This document shows positions 28,371 through 36,515 of a stretch of DNA of 64,000 bases, one piece after another (positions within the stretch are counted from its first letter, which is position 1; each line of letters starts with the position of its first letter). Origin of the DNA: Pseudomonas sp. 30_B (GTDB lineage: Bacteria > Pseudomonadota > Gammaproteobacteria > Pseudomonadales > Pseudomonadaceae). The position numbers were made by a program, and so were the translations under genes. Location: the NCBI RefSeq assembly GCF_017491605.1, contig NZ_JAFGYY010000023.1, forward strand, positions 24,540-88,539, in the 5' to 3' direction. The notes beneath the pieces were generated by a model. The model was given only the letters and a program-made list of their open reading frames with translations. It was not told the origin of the DNA and ran no database searches.

Positions 28371-28716
28371 CATTTCTCCATAAGAGCCTGTCGGCGCACC
28401 ACGGCGGGCGGCCTCTGCAACGGCGCTCGACCGAGCAACGCCTTGTTACAGATTCATGACAGGCGGCGAATTGTCGCACAGGTGTCGCGCGGGGATTATT
28501 GTACTTTCAGGTAACAATAATTCGCCCATCCGTCAGCTTATCCTGCCCCCGGCGCACTTCTAGAATCGCCGTCCCCAACGCGGTCTCCCGCCACGCCCCA
28601 GGACAAGCAGCCGTGCTCCGCCTTTCGCGCAACGTGCTTCCACCCCTTCGCTCTATCTCCCGACTACAAGGCCCTGAAGGCCTGATCCCCACCCAAAGCC
28701 AGACGAGATAAGCCCG
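28371..28716. other. Divergent intergenic region between the LysR and FUSC genes
   Basis: 346 bp that carry the candidate LysR operator at 28495-28521. The 190 bp nearest the FUSC gene are ordinary GC-rich sequence with a short open frame but no ribosome binding site. Promoters were not resolved. Confidence 0.5.
28495..28521. promoter_or_regulatory. Candidate LysR-type operator (T-N11-A palindrome)
   Basis: ATTATTGT and ACAATAAT form a perfect 8-bp inverted repeat separated by exactly 11 nt, the classical LysR box geometry. It lies about 125 bp from the LysR start and 196 bp from the FUSC start, in unusually AT-rich sequence for this genome. Confidence 0.65.
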
Positions 28717-30864
28717 ATGAGCAGTCTCTCCGTGCGCCTGCCCAAGGCTGCCGCGCTGCGCTTCGCCCTGTCCGACTGGGCGCATACCGACGGCGTTACC
28801 TGGATGTTCATCCTCAAGACGCTGATCACCGCCTTCACCGCCCTGTGGCTGGCCTATCGCCTGGAGCTGCCGCAGCCCAATACCGTGCTGGTGAGCGCCT
28901 TCATCGTGCTGCAGCCGCAGAGCGGGCAGGTGCTGGCGAAGAGTTTCTACCGCATCCTCGGCACGTTGGCCGGGCTGACGGTGATGGTCACCTTCATCGC
29001 CTTGTTCGCCCAGGAGCGCGTGCTGTTCCTGCTCTGCGTGGCGATCTGGGTCGGCCTGTGCACGGCCGGTGCGGCGCGCTACCGGGATTTCCGCGCCTAC
29101 GCTTGTCTGCTCGCCGGCTACACCGCGGTGATGATCGGTATCCCCGCCACCCTGCACCCCGAAGGTGCCTTCATGCAGGCGCTGTGGCGGGTGATCGAGA
29201 TCACCCTGGGGATTCTCTGCACCGGCGTGGTCAGCGCCGTGGTCTTGCCGCAGACCAGCACCGCCGCCCTGCGCAACGCGCTGAACACCCGCTTCGGCGA
29301 CTTCGCCGGCCTCGCCAGCGCCGGCCTCAACGGCACCCTCGACCCCGAGCGCTTCGAACAGGCCAGCGCGCGCATCGCCGCCGAAGTGGTCGGTCTGGAA
29401 AGCTTGCGTAACGTCACCGCCTTCGAAGACCCGCACATGCGCCTGCGCAGCGGCCGCCTGGCGCGTCTGAACAGCGAGTTCATGCAGCTGACCACACGCT
29501 TCCACGCCCTGCAGCGCCTGCTCGACCGCCTGCGTCAGCGCCAGGCCAGCAACGTGCTGGAAGTGCTGATGCCGTGCCTGATCGACGTCAGCGAACTGCT
29601 CTCCAGCTGGCACTGCCGGCCGCTCACTGAAGCCGACGCCGAGCGGCTCAGCGTGCAGCTGGAATTGTGCAAGCACCACCTGATGCCGCGCATCCGCGAG
29701 GCTCGATCCACCCTTGGCCATACCTGCCCACGGGAAGCCGACCAGCTGGATTTCGAGACCGCCGCCGAGCTGCTCTACCGCTTCGCCGACGATATGCACA
29801 ACTACGCCCAGACCCACGCTTCGCTGGCCGCGCACAAGCATGAGCGCGAACAGTGGAAGGAGCGCTTCACACCCAAGGCCAACGCCCTCGCCGCTGCCGT
29901 CGCGGGCTTTCGTTGCGCGCTGCTGGTGATCGTCGGCGGGGTGTTCTGGATCGAGACCTCCTGGCTCAGCGGCGCCACCTTCGCGCTGACCTCCGTGCTG
30001 ATCGCCGCGCTTTCATCCGCTTCGCCCAATCCCAAACGCCTGTCACTGCAACTGACCTTGGGCACGCTGCTCGGCGCCACGCTCGGCTTCATCCTCACCT
30101 TCCGCGTGCTGCCGCACATCGATGGCTTCCCGCTGCTGTGCTTCGTGCTCGCTCCGGTGTTCGCCCTCGGCGCCTTCCTCATCACCCGTCCCAAGTGGAG
30201 TGGCTACGGCGTCGGCCTGCTGGTGTGGTTCTGCATCGCCTCGCTGCCGGCAAACCTGGCGCGCTACGACGCCTACACCTTCATCAACGAGTACCTGGCG
30301 ATGCTGCTGTCGATGGGCATGGCGGTGGTCGCCTCGATCGTCATCCTGCCGCCGAACCGGCCGTGGCTGTGGGAACGCCTGGAAGCCGAACTGCGCCTGC
30401 GCGTGGTGCGGGTGATCAGCGATCCGCTGAAGGGCCTGTCCTCCAGTTTCGAGAGCGGCACCCGCGACCTGCTGAACCAGGCCTACGGGTTATCCACAGG
30501 CCGCCCGGACGTGCAGCGCCGACTGTTGCGCTGGACCTTCCAGGTGCAGGAGATCGGCCTGTCGATCATCGAGCTGCGCCGCGAGCAGGAGGCCTTGCCG
30601 AAGGAACCCTGGTACGCCGAACGCATGCCCTGGCGCCGCGCGATTCGCGCACTGGGCCGGGCGCTGATCCGCCTGTTCATCCAGCCCAGCGAGAGCAACC
30701 GGCAGCGCGCTCTGGCCGCGGTTGAGCATGCCATCCATGCGACGCGCAGCACCGACGACCGTCGACCGCCGCACTTCGACTCCTCGCCCCTGCGCCGGGT
30801 GTGCAGCTACCTGCACTTCATCCGCACCTCGCTGCTCGATCCGCAATCGCCGTTGCGCGATTGA
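28717..30864 (+). CDS. FUSC family inner-membrane efflux protein (YccS/AaeB/fusaric acid resistance type)
   Basis: A 715-residue protein with two repeated membrane bundles of about six helices each (residues about 25-180 and 385-530). Each is followed by a long cytoplasmic helical region (for example ERLEAELRLRVVRVISDPLKGL), the FUSC architecture. Homologues export aromatic acids or fusaric acid. The usual partners (a DUF1656 protein, an HlyD-type adaptor, an outer-membrane factor) are absent, so it may act alone like YccS or with unlinked partners. REP repeats follow the stop codon. Regulation by the divergent LysR protein is inferred. Confidence 0.85.
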   Translation: MSSLSVRLPKAAALRFALSDWAHTDGVTWMFILKTLITAFTALWLAYRLELPQPNTVLVSAFIVLQPQSGQVLAKSFYRILGTLAGLTVMVTFIALFAQERVLFLLCVAIWVGLCTAGAARYRDFRAYACLLAGYTAVMIGIPATLHPEGAFMQALWRVIEITLGILCTGVVSAVVLPQTSTAALRNALNTRFGDFAGLASAGLNGTLDPERFEQASARIAAEVVGLESLRNVTAFEDPHMRLRSGRLARLNSEFMQLTTRFHALQRLLDRLRQRQASNVLEVLMPCLIDVSELLSSWHCRPLTEADAERLSVQLELCKHHLMPRIREARSTLGHTCPREADQLDFETAAELLYRFADDMHNYAQTHASLAAHKHEREQWKERFTPKANALAAAVAGFRCALLVIVGGVFWIETSWLSGATFALTSVLIAALSSASPNPKRLSLQLTLGTLLGATLGFILTFRVLPHIDGFPLLCFVLAPVFALGAFLITRPKWSGYGVGLLVWFCIASLPANLARYDAYTFINEYLAMLLSMGMAVVASIVILPPNRPWLWERLEAELRLRVVRVISDPLKGLSSSFESGTRDLLNQAYGLSTGRPDVQRRLLRWTFQVQEIGLSIIELRREQEALPKEPWYAERMPWRRAIRALGRALIRLFIQPSESNRQRALAAVEHAIHATRSTDDRRPPHFDSSPLRRVCSYLHFIRTSLLDPQSPLRD

Positions 30865-30875
30865 GATCTCCCAGG

Positions 30876-31028
30876 CTCGCGAGCAAGCTCGCTCCTACAG
30901 GGTATGCGCCGGCGCGCTCTTCGTAGGAGCGAGCTTGCTCGCGAACCGCACGGCACAGCGCTGCCATCTTCCGTAGGAGCGGACTCCGTCCGCGATGCGA
31001 ACCAATCGCGGACGGAGTCCGCTCCTAC
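30876..31028. repeat. Two REP doublets (REPINs) in series
   Basis: The first doublet uses the GAGCGAGCTTGCTCGC subtype (30876-30898 minus, 30923-30946 plus). The second uses the GAGCGGACTCCGTCCGC subtype (30973-30996 plus, 31005-31028 minus). Together with about 280 bp of featureless sequence up to the next gene they fill the 447-bp gap after the FUSC gene. Confidence 0.85.
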
Positions 31029-31311
31029 GCCTGCCGGCAACCCCGCGCGAATCCTTCGAATCTGCGACAGCCCGCCGCAAGACCTCTCCTCAGACCCGCA
31101 CCGCGCCTGGATTGTTGCCTCTGAGTACGAAGTCTTGTTGGCGCCTGGATATATGACTCAAGTCAGGCAAATCCTATTATTTCCGTGCTGTTACAGCGCG
31201 CGCCGCAACACCATCCAAGACCCGTAACCATCCCCAACGCTTCCCGACGCAGCTCCGGCTGAGCGTCACGGGCAGGTCATGCCCGGACACCGGGACAAGG
31301 CAGGTAAATTC

Positions 31312-31575
31312 ATGAAAGCTGTAGTCATCCTGGCCATGCTGGGCTTCTCTTCGCTCGCCCTGGCCGAGCAGGTGAACGCCGCCGACCAGGCGCAAAGCGC
31401 GGCCGCGGAGCAGTACACCTACGACATGAAGCTGGACGTCGCCCATGTGATCTCCACCACGGACGTGTCCACCCAATGCGGCATCGTGCCGGCACGCATG
31501 ACCTATGAAGACTCCCAGGGTCAGCGCCACACCGTCGAATACCAGGTGTGGGGTAATGGCTGCTCCGGCGGCTAA
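31312..31575 (+). CDS. Small secreted DUF2790 protein
   Basis: An 87-residue exported protein. MKAVVILAMLGFSSLALA is the signal peptide, followed by a low-complexity linker and the DUF2790 core YTYDMKLDVAHVISTTD...CGIVPARMTYEDSQGQ. Two cysteines (in TQCGIV and NGCSGG) may form a disulfide. The family is common as small periplasmic proteins in Pseudomonas, with no established function. A second family member is encoded at 63584. The ATG at 31312 is chosen because the signal peptide begins there. Confidence 0.8.
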   Translation: MKAVVILAMLGFSSLALAEQVNAADQAQSAAAEQYTYDMKLDVAHVISTTDVSTQCGIVPARMTYEDSQGQRHTVEYQVWGNGCSGG

Positions 31576-31583
31576 CCGGCTTA

Positions 31584-31721
31584 GAACCTGCTCTGATCGA
31601 CTGCGCGTCGGCAGGGCTGCGTTGAAACTGGGCTCGGGATGCTCATTTGCAGCAGCAAACTCCGCTCCCTCGCCCACTTTCGCCTTGCCCTGCTCTAGCT
31701 CGTCGGATCAGGAGCGGGTTC
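31584..31721. repeat. 138-bp palindromic intergenic element with imperfect terminal inverted repeats
   Basis: The ends GAACCTGCTCTGATCGA and TCGGATCAGGAGCGGGTTC are inverted copies differing at a few positions. Inside lie the nested pairs GCAGGGC/GCCCTGC (31611/31693), GGGCTCGGG/CCCTCGCCC (31630/31675) and a central TTTGC-AGCA-GCAAA hairpin (31646-31659). The whole element could extrude as a branched cruciform or fold as RNA. It has no coding potential and lies just after the DUF2790 gene. Confidence 0.75.
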
Positions 31722-31725
31722 CAAG

Positions 31726-31765
31726 ACATTCCCGCCGGGGCTCCACGCCGCCCCGACGGGAATGT
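31726..31765 (-). terminator. Strong hairpin after the phospholipase gene
   Basis: A 15-bp stem with one mismatch (ACATTCCCG.CGGGG with its complement) and a 10-nt loop, 4 nt beyond the stop codon of the minus-strand gene. There is no long T run, so termination efficiency is uncertain. Confidence 0.55.
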
Positions 31766-31769
31766 TCCC

Positions 31770-33077
31770 TTACGGCTGAAGCGCCGCCTTCGCGAGGTTG
31801 CGACTGTGCGCGCCAAAGTGCCGGATCAATTGCAGGATCTGCTCATCCAGCGCCTCGTCGTGGCGGAACGGCTGCGGTGAGTTCCCCGCGCTGAAATCTC
31901 CCGCCGGCGTCTTTTCGTTTTCCAGCCAATGACCGATGGCCGCATCGAATGCCGCCGCATGGGCATGGGACTCGCTCGCCACCACGTCACGCAGGTACTC
32001 GGTCGAGTACGGTGGATAACTTCCATCGGTGCTGGTGTCGGCATAGACCGCCAGCAAAGGCGACTGCCCACCCTGGCGCAAGGTCTCGCGCAGCCAGTCC
32101 ACCTGATAACGCTCGACGCCGGTATGCCGGTCCGCCACGCGCTGGATCGCCGCCAGCTTGTCGGCATCGAAGCCGGCCATCGACTTGCCCGCCGTCCACA
32201 ACATGCTGCTGGTGGTCTCCCCCGGCAGCGGCGTCGAGTGGTAGGGCTGGGTCATGTCCTGGATGTAATGCATCGCCCAGCCGAGGAAGCGGTAGCCCCA
32301 GTACGGGTGCCCCGTGTCGAAGGCGAAGCGCGCCAGGCCGTAGAACTGGTAGGCGCGCCACTCCGGCCAGTTGCGCTCAAGGTATGGCGCGCCGGCGAAG
32401 ATGATCGCGTCCTCGTGGTAGAAGCCCATGTGGAACGGCGCCTGGGAGCTGAACTCGTAGCGCGGGTCGCCGAACGGCTGCGTGCCGAAGCCGTAGCGCT
32501 GGCCGGCCTCGCCGGGGTTGTCGCTGAACAGGTTGATGTCGTGGCCGAAGTCCGGCTCGTCGGCGGCGCTGGCCAGCACATCCAGCGCGGGGATCTTCTC
32601 CCCCGGCTGCAATTGCACGAAGCGCCACTGGCTCCAACCGGAGAGATTGTGGAACACCAGCACATCGGCCGGCTTGAGCGCGGCATGGCCGGGCAGTTCG
32701 CCGCCCGGCGGCGGCTGCACGGCGGTGGCCAACTTGATTTCCGGGTTCAGGCGCAACGCCATGAGGAATGCCTTGTTCGGGTCGTCGCGGCCATCCTCCG
32801 TCAGACGCAGGTCATCCGGGCGCGGCGGGTACGCGCGGAAGTGTTCGCGGGCATAGGTTTCCTGCTCGTCCAGCAGTTTTACCAGGCCAGCACGCTGCTG
32901 GCTGATGAAGCTTTCCAGCGGCTCCACCTCGACTTCCGGCGCCTGGGCGAGCGCCGGCAACTGCTGCAGGGCGATGTAGCTGCCCAGAGTGTGATTGGAC
33001 CAGGCCCAGAGGCTTTGCGGCAGCACCAGCAGGCCGGCCAGCAGGCAGGTGGGCAGACAGGTGGAGAATCGCTTCAT
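31770..33077 (-). CDS. Secreted zinc phospholipase C / P1-nuclease-like protein
   Basis: A 435-residue exported hydrolase. Residues 1-25 are a signal peptide whose predicted cleavage (SLWA|WSNHTLGSY) leaves Trp26 as the mature N terminus, the residue whose backbone binds zinc in bacterial PLC and P1 nucleases. HYIQDMTQPYH (His270, Asp274, His280) reproduces the H-x3-D-x5-H zinc ligand spacing of Bacillus cereus PLC. FAFDTGHPYWGYRFLGWAMH is also family-like. The start at 33077 is preferred over a TTG upstream because it opens the signal peptide. No exporter or chaperone gene is adjacent. Substrate, phospholipid or nucleic acid, is undetermined. Confidence 0.75.
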   Translation of the reverse strand: MKRFSTCLPTCLLAGLLVLPQSLWAWSNHTLGSYIALQQLPALAQAPEVEVEPLESFISQQRAGLVKLLDEQETYAREHFRAYPPRPDDLRLTEDGRDDPNKAFLMALRLNPEIKLATAVQPPPGGELPGHAALKPADVLVFHNLSGWSQWRFVQLQPGEKIPALDVLASAADEPDFGHDINLFSDNPGEAGQRYGFGTQPFGDPRYEFSSQAPFHMGFYHEDAIIFAGAPYLERNWPEWRAYQFYGLARFAFDTGHPYWGYRFLGWAMHYIQDMTQPYHSTPLPGETTSSMLWTAGKSMAGFDADKLAAIQRVADRHTGVERYQVDWLRETLRQGGQSPLLAVYADTSTDGSYPPYSTEYLRDVVASESHAHAAAFDAAIGHWLENEKTPAGDFSAGNSPQPFRHDEALDEQILQLIRHFGAHSRNLAKAALQP

Positions 33078-33296
33078 CGGCTTTTCGCTCTTATTGGGCA
33101 ATACGAAAGAAAATTCGGACGCAGCCTAACAATCCGAAGCCACGCCGGCACTGTCGAAGACAGCCAAAGCAAGTCACGGATAACGCCAGGGCTGACCATC
33201 ATCAATGGCGCATATGGTCCCAGCCACTACACTTGCCCGGCATGGAAAGACACCGGCGCGGCCTGATTGCCGGTCACTCGAAATAAGGGCGTCCCC

Positions 33297-34961
33297 ATGC
33301 TGCAGTCCGTTTCACCCAAGCACGACCTCCCCCTCAAACCCGATCCAGTAGAACCCCGCAGCGGCGTTCTCGCCCCCTTCAGCATCGCCGCGTTCCGCAT
33401 CATCTGGATCTGCAACCTGTTCGCCAACCTGGGCACCTGGGCGCAATCGGTGGCGGCCGCCTGGGTAGTCACCGAGGCCCACGCCAGCCCGCTGATGGTG
33501 GCGATGATCCAGGTCGCCTCGGCGCTGCCGCTGGTGCTGCTGTCGATCATGTCCGGCGTACTGGCCGACAACCACGACCGGCGCAAAATCATGCTGGTCG
33601 GCCTGACGGTGGAGCTCTCCGGCGCCGCCCTGGTGACGGTGCTGGCGTTCATGGGCTACCTCGATCCGCTGATGCTGATCGTGTCGATCCTCTGGCTATC
33701 GCTGGGCAGCTCCATCACCATCCCCGCCTGGCAGGCGGCGGTGAACGAGCAGGTGCCGCCGCGCATGCTCGGCGACGCGGTGCTGCTCAACAGCGTCAAC
33801 TACAACGTCGCCCGCGCCGTCGGCCCGGCCATCGGCGGCCTGCTGCTGTCGGCCACCGGGCCGTCCTGGGTGTTCCTGTTCAACTGCCTGTGCTACGCCG
33901 CGCTGATCTGGGCGATCTGGCAATGGCGCCGCGAGGTGCCCAAGCGCACTTTGCCGCCGGAGCACATTTTCGAAGGCGTGATCGCCGCGCTGCGCTTCAC
34001 CCAATATTCCAGCGTCACCCGCCTGGTGATGATGCGCTCGGCGGTGTTCGGCCTGTCGGCCAGCGCCATCTGGGCCTTGTTGCCGCTGCTGGCACACCGT
34101 AATCCGGACGGCAGCGCCTCGGTGTACGGCTACATGCTCGGCGCCCTCGGCCTGGGCGCCATCGTCGCCAGTACCGTGGTCAGCAAGGCTCGCCTGCTGC
34201 TGGGCAGCAGCAGGCTGATCAGCTTCGCCGCCGCCACGCTAGCGCTGGTCATGCTCATCCTGGGCTGGGTCGACAACCTCTGGGTGATCTTCCCCGCCCT
34301 GGTGCTGGGCGGCGCCTGCTGGATCGCGGCGGTAGCCACCTACAACTCCGCCGTGCAGATTCTCGTGCCCGACTGGGTCAAGGCGCGGGCCCTGGCGCTC
34401 TACCAGACCGCGATCTATGGCGGGCTAGCGGCGGGCTCGTTCCTCTGGGGCCACTTTGCCGAAACCATGGGAGTGCAGGGCGCGCTGATCGCCGCCGGTT
34501 GCCTGCTGCTGGTCTCGGTGGCACTGCTGTACAACTCGCGCCTGCCGGAGCTGAACTCCGCCAGCATCGCCCGTGCACCGGGCGGCGTGCCGGGGCAGCC
34601 GACCTTCGTCTTCAACCCGGAGCGCGGCTCGGTGCTGGTCTCCATCGAGTACCGGATTCCCGCCGAGCGCACCCGTGACTTCGTCCGCGCCGCCAAGCCG
34701 TTGCGCCGCCTGCGCCTGCGCAATGGGGCGGAGCGCTGGGCGCTGTACCGCGACGTGAGCAACCCGGAAATCTGGCAGGAGCTGTTCCTGGTGGATAACT
34801 GGATCGGCCACCTGCGCATGCTCGACCGCCTCACCCTCGAGGACAAGACCATCATCGACAACGTCACCAGCCTGCATGCGGGTGACGCGCCGCCGGTGAT
34901 ACGCCACGGGGTGAGCTACGAGTCGGGAAGTTACGAGCCGCCGCCGGAGTCCCTGGGCTAA
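33297..34961 (+). CDS. MFS transporter of the MFS_3 / EntS-like family with a C-terminal soluble domain
   Basis: A 554-residue inner-membrane exporter. Twelve predicted helices fill residues about 25-405; motif A is GVLADNHDRRKIML and the family motif IPAWQAAVNEQVPPRMLGDAV is present. The last 120 residues (from about FVFNPERGSVLVSIEYRIP) form a soluble dimeric alpha-beta-barrel-like segment seen in this MFS family. Homologues include enterobactin exporter EntS, but no siderophore genes are nearby, so the substrate is unknown. The ATG at 33297 has AAGG upstream. Confidence 0.85.
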   Translation: MLQSVSPKHDLPLKPDPVEPRSGVLAPFSIAAFRIIWICNLFANLGTWAQSVAAAWVVTEAHASPLMVAMIQVASALPLVLLSIMSGVLADNHDRRKIMLVGLTVELSGAALVTVLAFMGYLDPLMLIVSILWLSLGSSITIPAWQAAVNEQVPPRMLGDAVLLNSVNYNVARAVGPAIGGLLLSATGPSWVFLFNCLCYAALIWAIWQWRREVPKRTLPPEHIFEGVIAALRFTQYSSVTRLVMMRSAVFGLSASAIWALLPLLAHRNPDGSASVYGYMLGALGLGAIVASTVVSKARLLLGSSRLISFAAATLALVMLILGWVDNLWVIFPALVLGGACWIAAVATYNSAVQILVPDWVKARALALYQTAIYGGLAAGSFLWGHFAETMGVQGALIAAGCLLLVSVALLYNSRLPELNSASIARAPGGVPGQPTFVFNPERGSVLVSIEYRIPAERTRDFVRAAKPLRRLRLRNGAERWALYRDVSNPEIWQELFLVDNWIGHLRMLDRLTLEDKTIIDNVTSLHAGDAPPVIRHGVSYESGSYEPPPESLG

Positions 34962-34973
34962 TGGCGTAGAAGC

Positions 34974-35004
34974 AAAAACGCCCCTCGGTCAGGAGAGGCG
35001 TTTC
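34974..35004 (-). terminator. Terminator between the convergent MFS and rhlE genes
   Basis: AAACGCC...GGCGTTT hairpin with a T run on the minus strand, 17 nt beyond the helicase stop codon. The A-rich flank may also help terminate the plus-strand gene. Confidence 0.75.
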
Positions 35005-35020
35005 AGGTGACGCGGAAGGC

Positions 35021-36343
35021 TTACTCCGCCGCCGGCTTCTTGCGCTTGAGGGGCGCCAGACCGTCCTGGCTCACGACCTTGGACGGGCCGGCCTTGGGCT
35101 TGGCGGTGGGCTTTTTCTTCGCCGGTGCCTTGCTGCCGGTCTTCTTCGCATCGTCCTTTTTCTTCTTGGTGCCGGCGGCCTTGCCGGATGCCTTGACCTT
35201 CTTCGGCCCCTTGTACGTGCCCTTCAGTTCCTTGATGACGCGCAGCTCGAAGCGCAGCTTGAGGTAGCGCTCGATGCTCGACATCAGGTTCCAGTCGCCA
35301 TGGCCGACCAGCGAAATCGCGGTGCCCGAGGCGCCGGCGCGGCCGGTACGGCCGATGCGGTGCACGTACTCGTCGCCACGACGCGGAATGTCGAAGTTGA
35401 TCACCAGGTCCAGGCCATCGACGTCCAGGCCACGGGCGGCCACGTCGGTGGCGACCAGCACCTTCACCGCGCCCTGCTTCAGGCGTTCGATGGCCAGCTT
35501 GCGGTCCTTCTGGTCCTTCTCGCCATGCAGGACGAAGACCTTGTGCCCGGCAGCGATCAGGCGGCCGGTAAGACGGTCGGCGGCGACGCGGGTGTTGGTG
35601 AAGATGATCGCCTTGTCGTAGGTCTCGTTGCCGATCAGCCAGTGCACCAGGGCTTCCTTGTGCGCGACGTCGTCGGTCAGGATCACCTGCTGGCTGACAT
35701 CCTCGTTCAGCTCGCTGACGCGGTTGAGCTGCAGGTTCTCCGGCTCGCGCAGGACCTTCTCGACCATCTCGTGCAGGCCGCTGCCGCTGGTGGCGGAGAA
35801 CAGCAGGGTCTGGCGCTCGGCCGGGCACTGCGCGGCGAGCTTGAGCACGTCCTCGGAGAAGCCCATGTCGAGCATGCGGTCGGCTTCGTCGAGGATCAGC
35901 ACTTCCACGTCACCCAGCGGCAGATTGCCGGCGTTGAACTGCTCGTTCAGGCGGCCGGGGGTGCCGATGATGATTTCCGGATTCTTGCGCAGGCGCGCGC
36001 CCTGCACCTTGAAGTCTTCGCCGCCGGTGATCAGGCAAGCCTTGATGAAGGTGAACTGGGCGAAGCGCTCCACTTCCTTGAGGGTCTGCTGGGCCAGCTC
36101 GCGGGTCGGCAGCAGGATCAGCGCACGGGCGCCGCTCTTGGGCTTCTCCTCGGCGAGCAGGCGGTGCAGCAGCGGCAGCACGAAGGCCGCGGTCTTGCCG
36201 CTGCCGGTCTGCGCCGTCACCCGCAGGTCGCGTCCCTCCAGGGCCTTCGGGATGGCCGCCGCCTGGACCGGAGTCGGCTCGGAGAAGGACAACGAATCGA
36301 GCGCCTTGAGCAGGCGTTCGTGCAGGGCGAATTGGGAGAACAA
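35021..36343 (-). CDS. rhlE: DEAD-box ATP-dependent RNA helicase, RhlE-like
   Basis: A 440-residue two-domain RNA helicase. All DEAD-box motifs are present in order: Q motif (PTPVQAAAIP), I (AQTGSGKT), Ia/Ib (LLPTRELAQQ, TPGRL), II (DEAD), III (SAT), IV-VI (IIFTN, VLVATDVAARGLDV, HRIGRTGRAG). A basic Lys-rich tail of about 70 residues (KKKKDDAKKTGSKAPAKKKP) follows, probably for RNA binding. The start is put at TTG 36343 because GAGG lies 6 nt upstream and homology begins at FSQFALHERL; an in-frame ATG at 36382 is the alternative. A role in ribosome assembly or RNA turnover is inferred from family. Confidence 0.88.
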   Translation of the reverse strand: MFSQFALHERLLKALDSLSFSEPTPVQAAAIPKALEGRDLRVTAQTGSGKTAAFVLPLLHRLLAEEKPKSGARALILLPTRELAQQTLKEVERFAQFTFIKACLITGGEDFKVQGARLRKNPEIIIGTPGRLNEQFNAGNLPLGDVEVLILDEADRMLDMGFSEDVLKLAAQCPAERQTLLFSATSGSGLHEMVEKVLREPENLQLNRVSELNEDVSQQVILTDDVAHKEALVHWLIGNETYDKAIIFTNTRVAADRLTGRLIAAGHKVFVLHGEKDQKDRKLAIERLKQGAVKVLVATDVAARGLDVDGLDLVINFDIPRRGDEYVHRIGRTGRAGASGTAISLVGHGDWNLMSSIERYLKLRFELRVIKELKGTYKGPKKVKASGKAAGTKKKKDDAKKTGSKAPAKKKPTAKPKAGPSKVVSQDGLAPLKRKKPAAE

Positions 36344-36515
36344 GGCAGACCTCGATATCACGTAAAGACCAAATAGCTGCATAGCGTAACCGATGCGCGG
36401 GTTTTATTCGCCGGTCGCAATCGGTACGGCACGGGTCGCGTGCGGGACAGACGCGGGCGGAAGGCGCTCCCAGACTGGCTGCACCGCTCAAGAACGCCGC
36501 ACAAGGAACGCCGCG

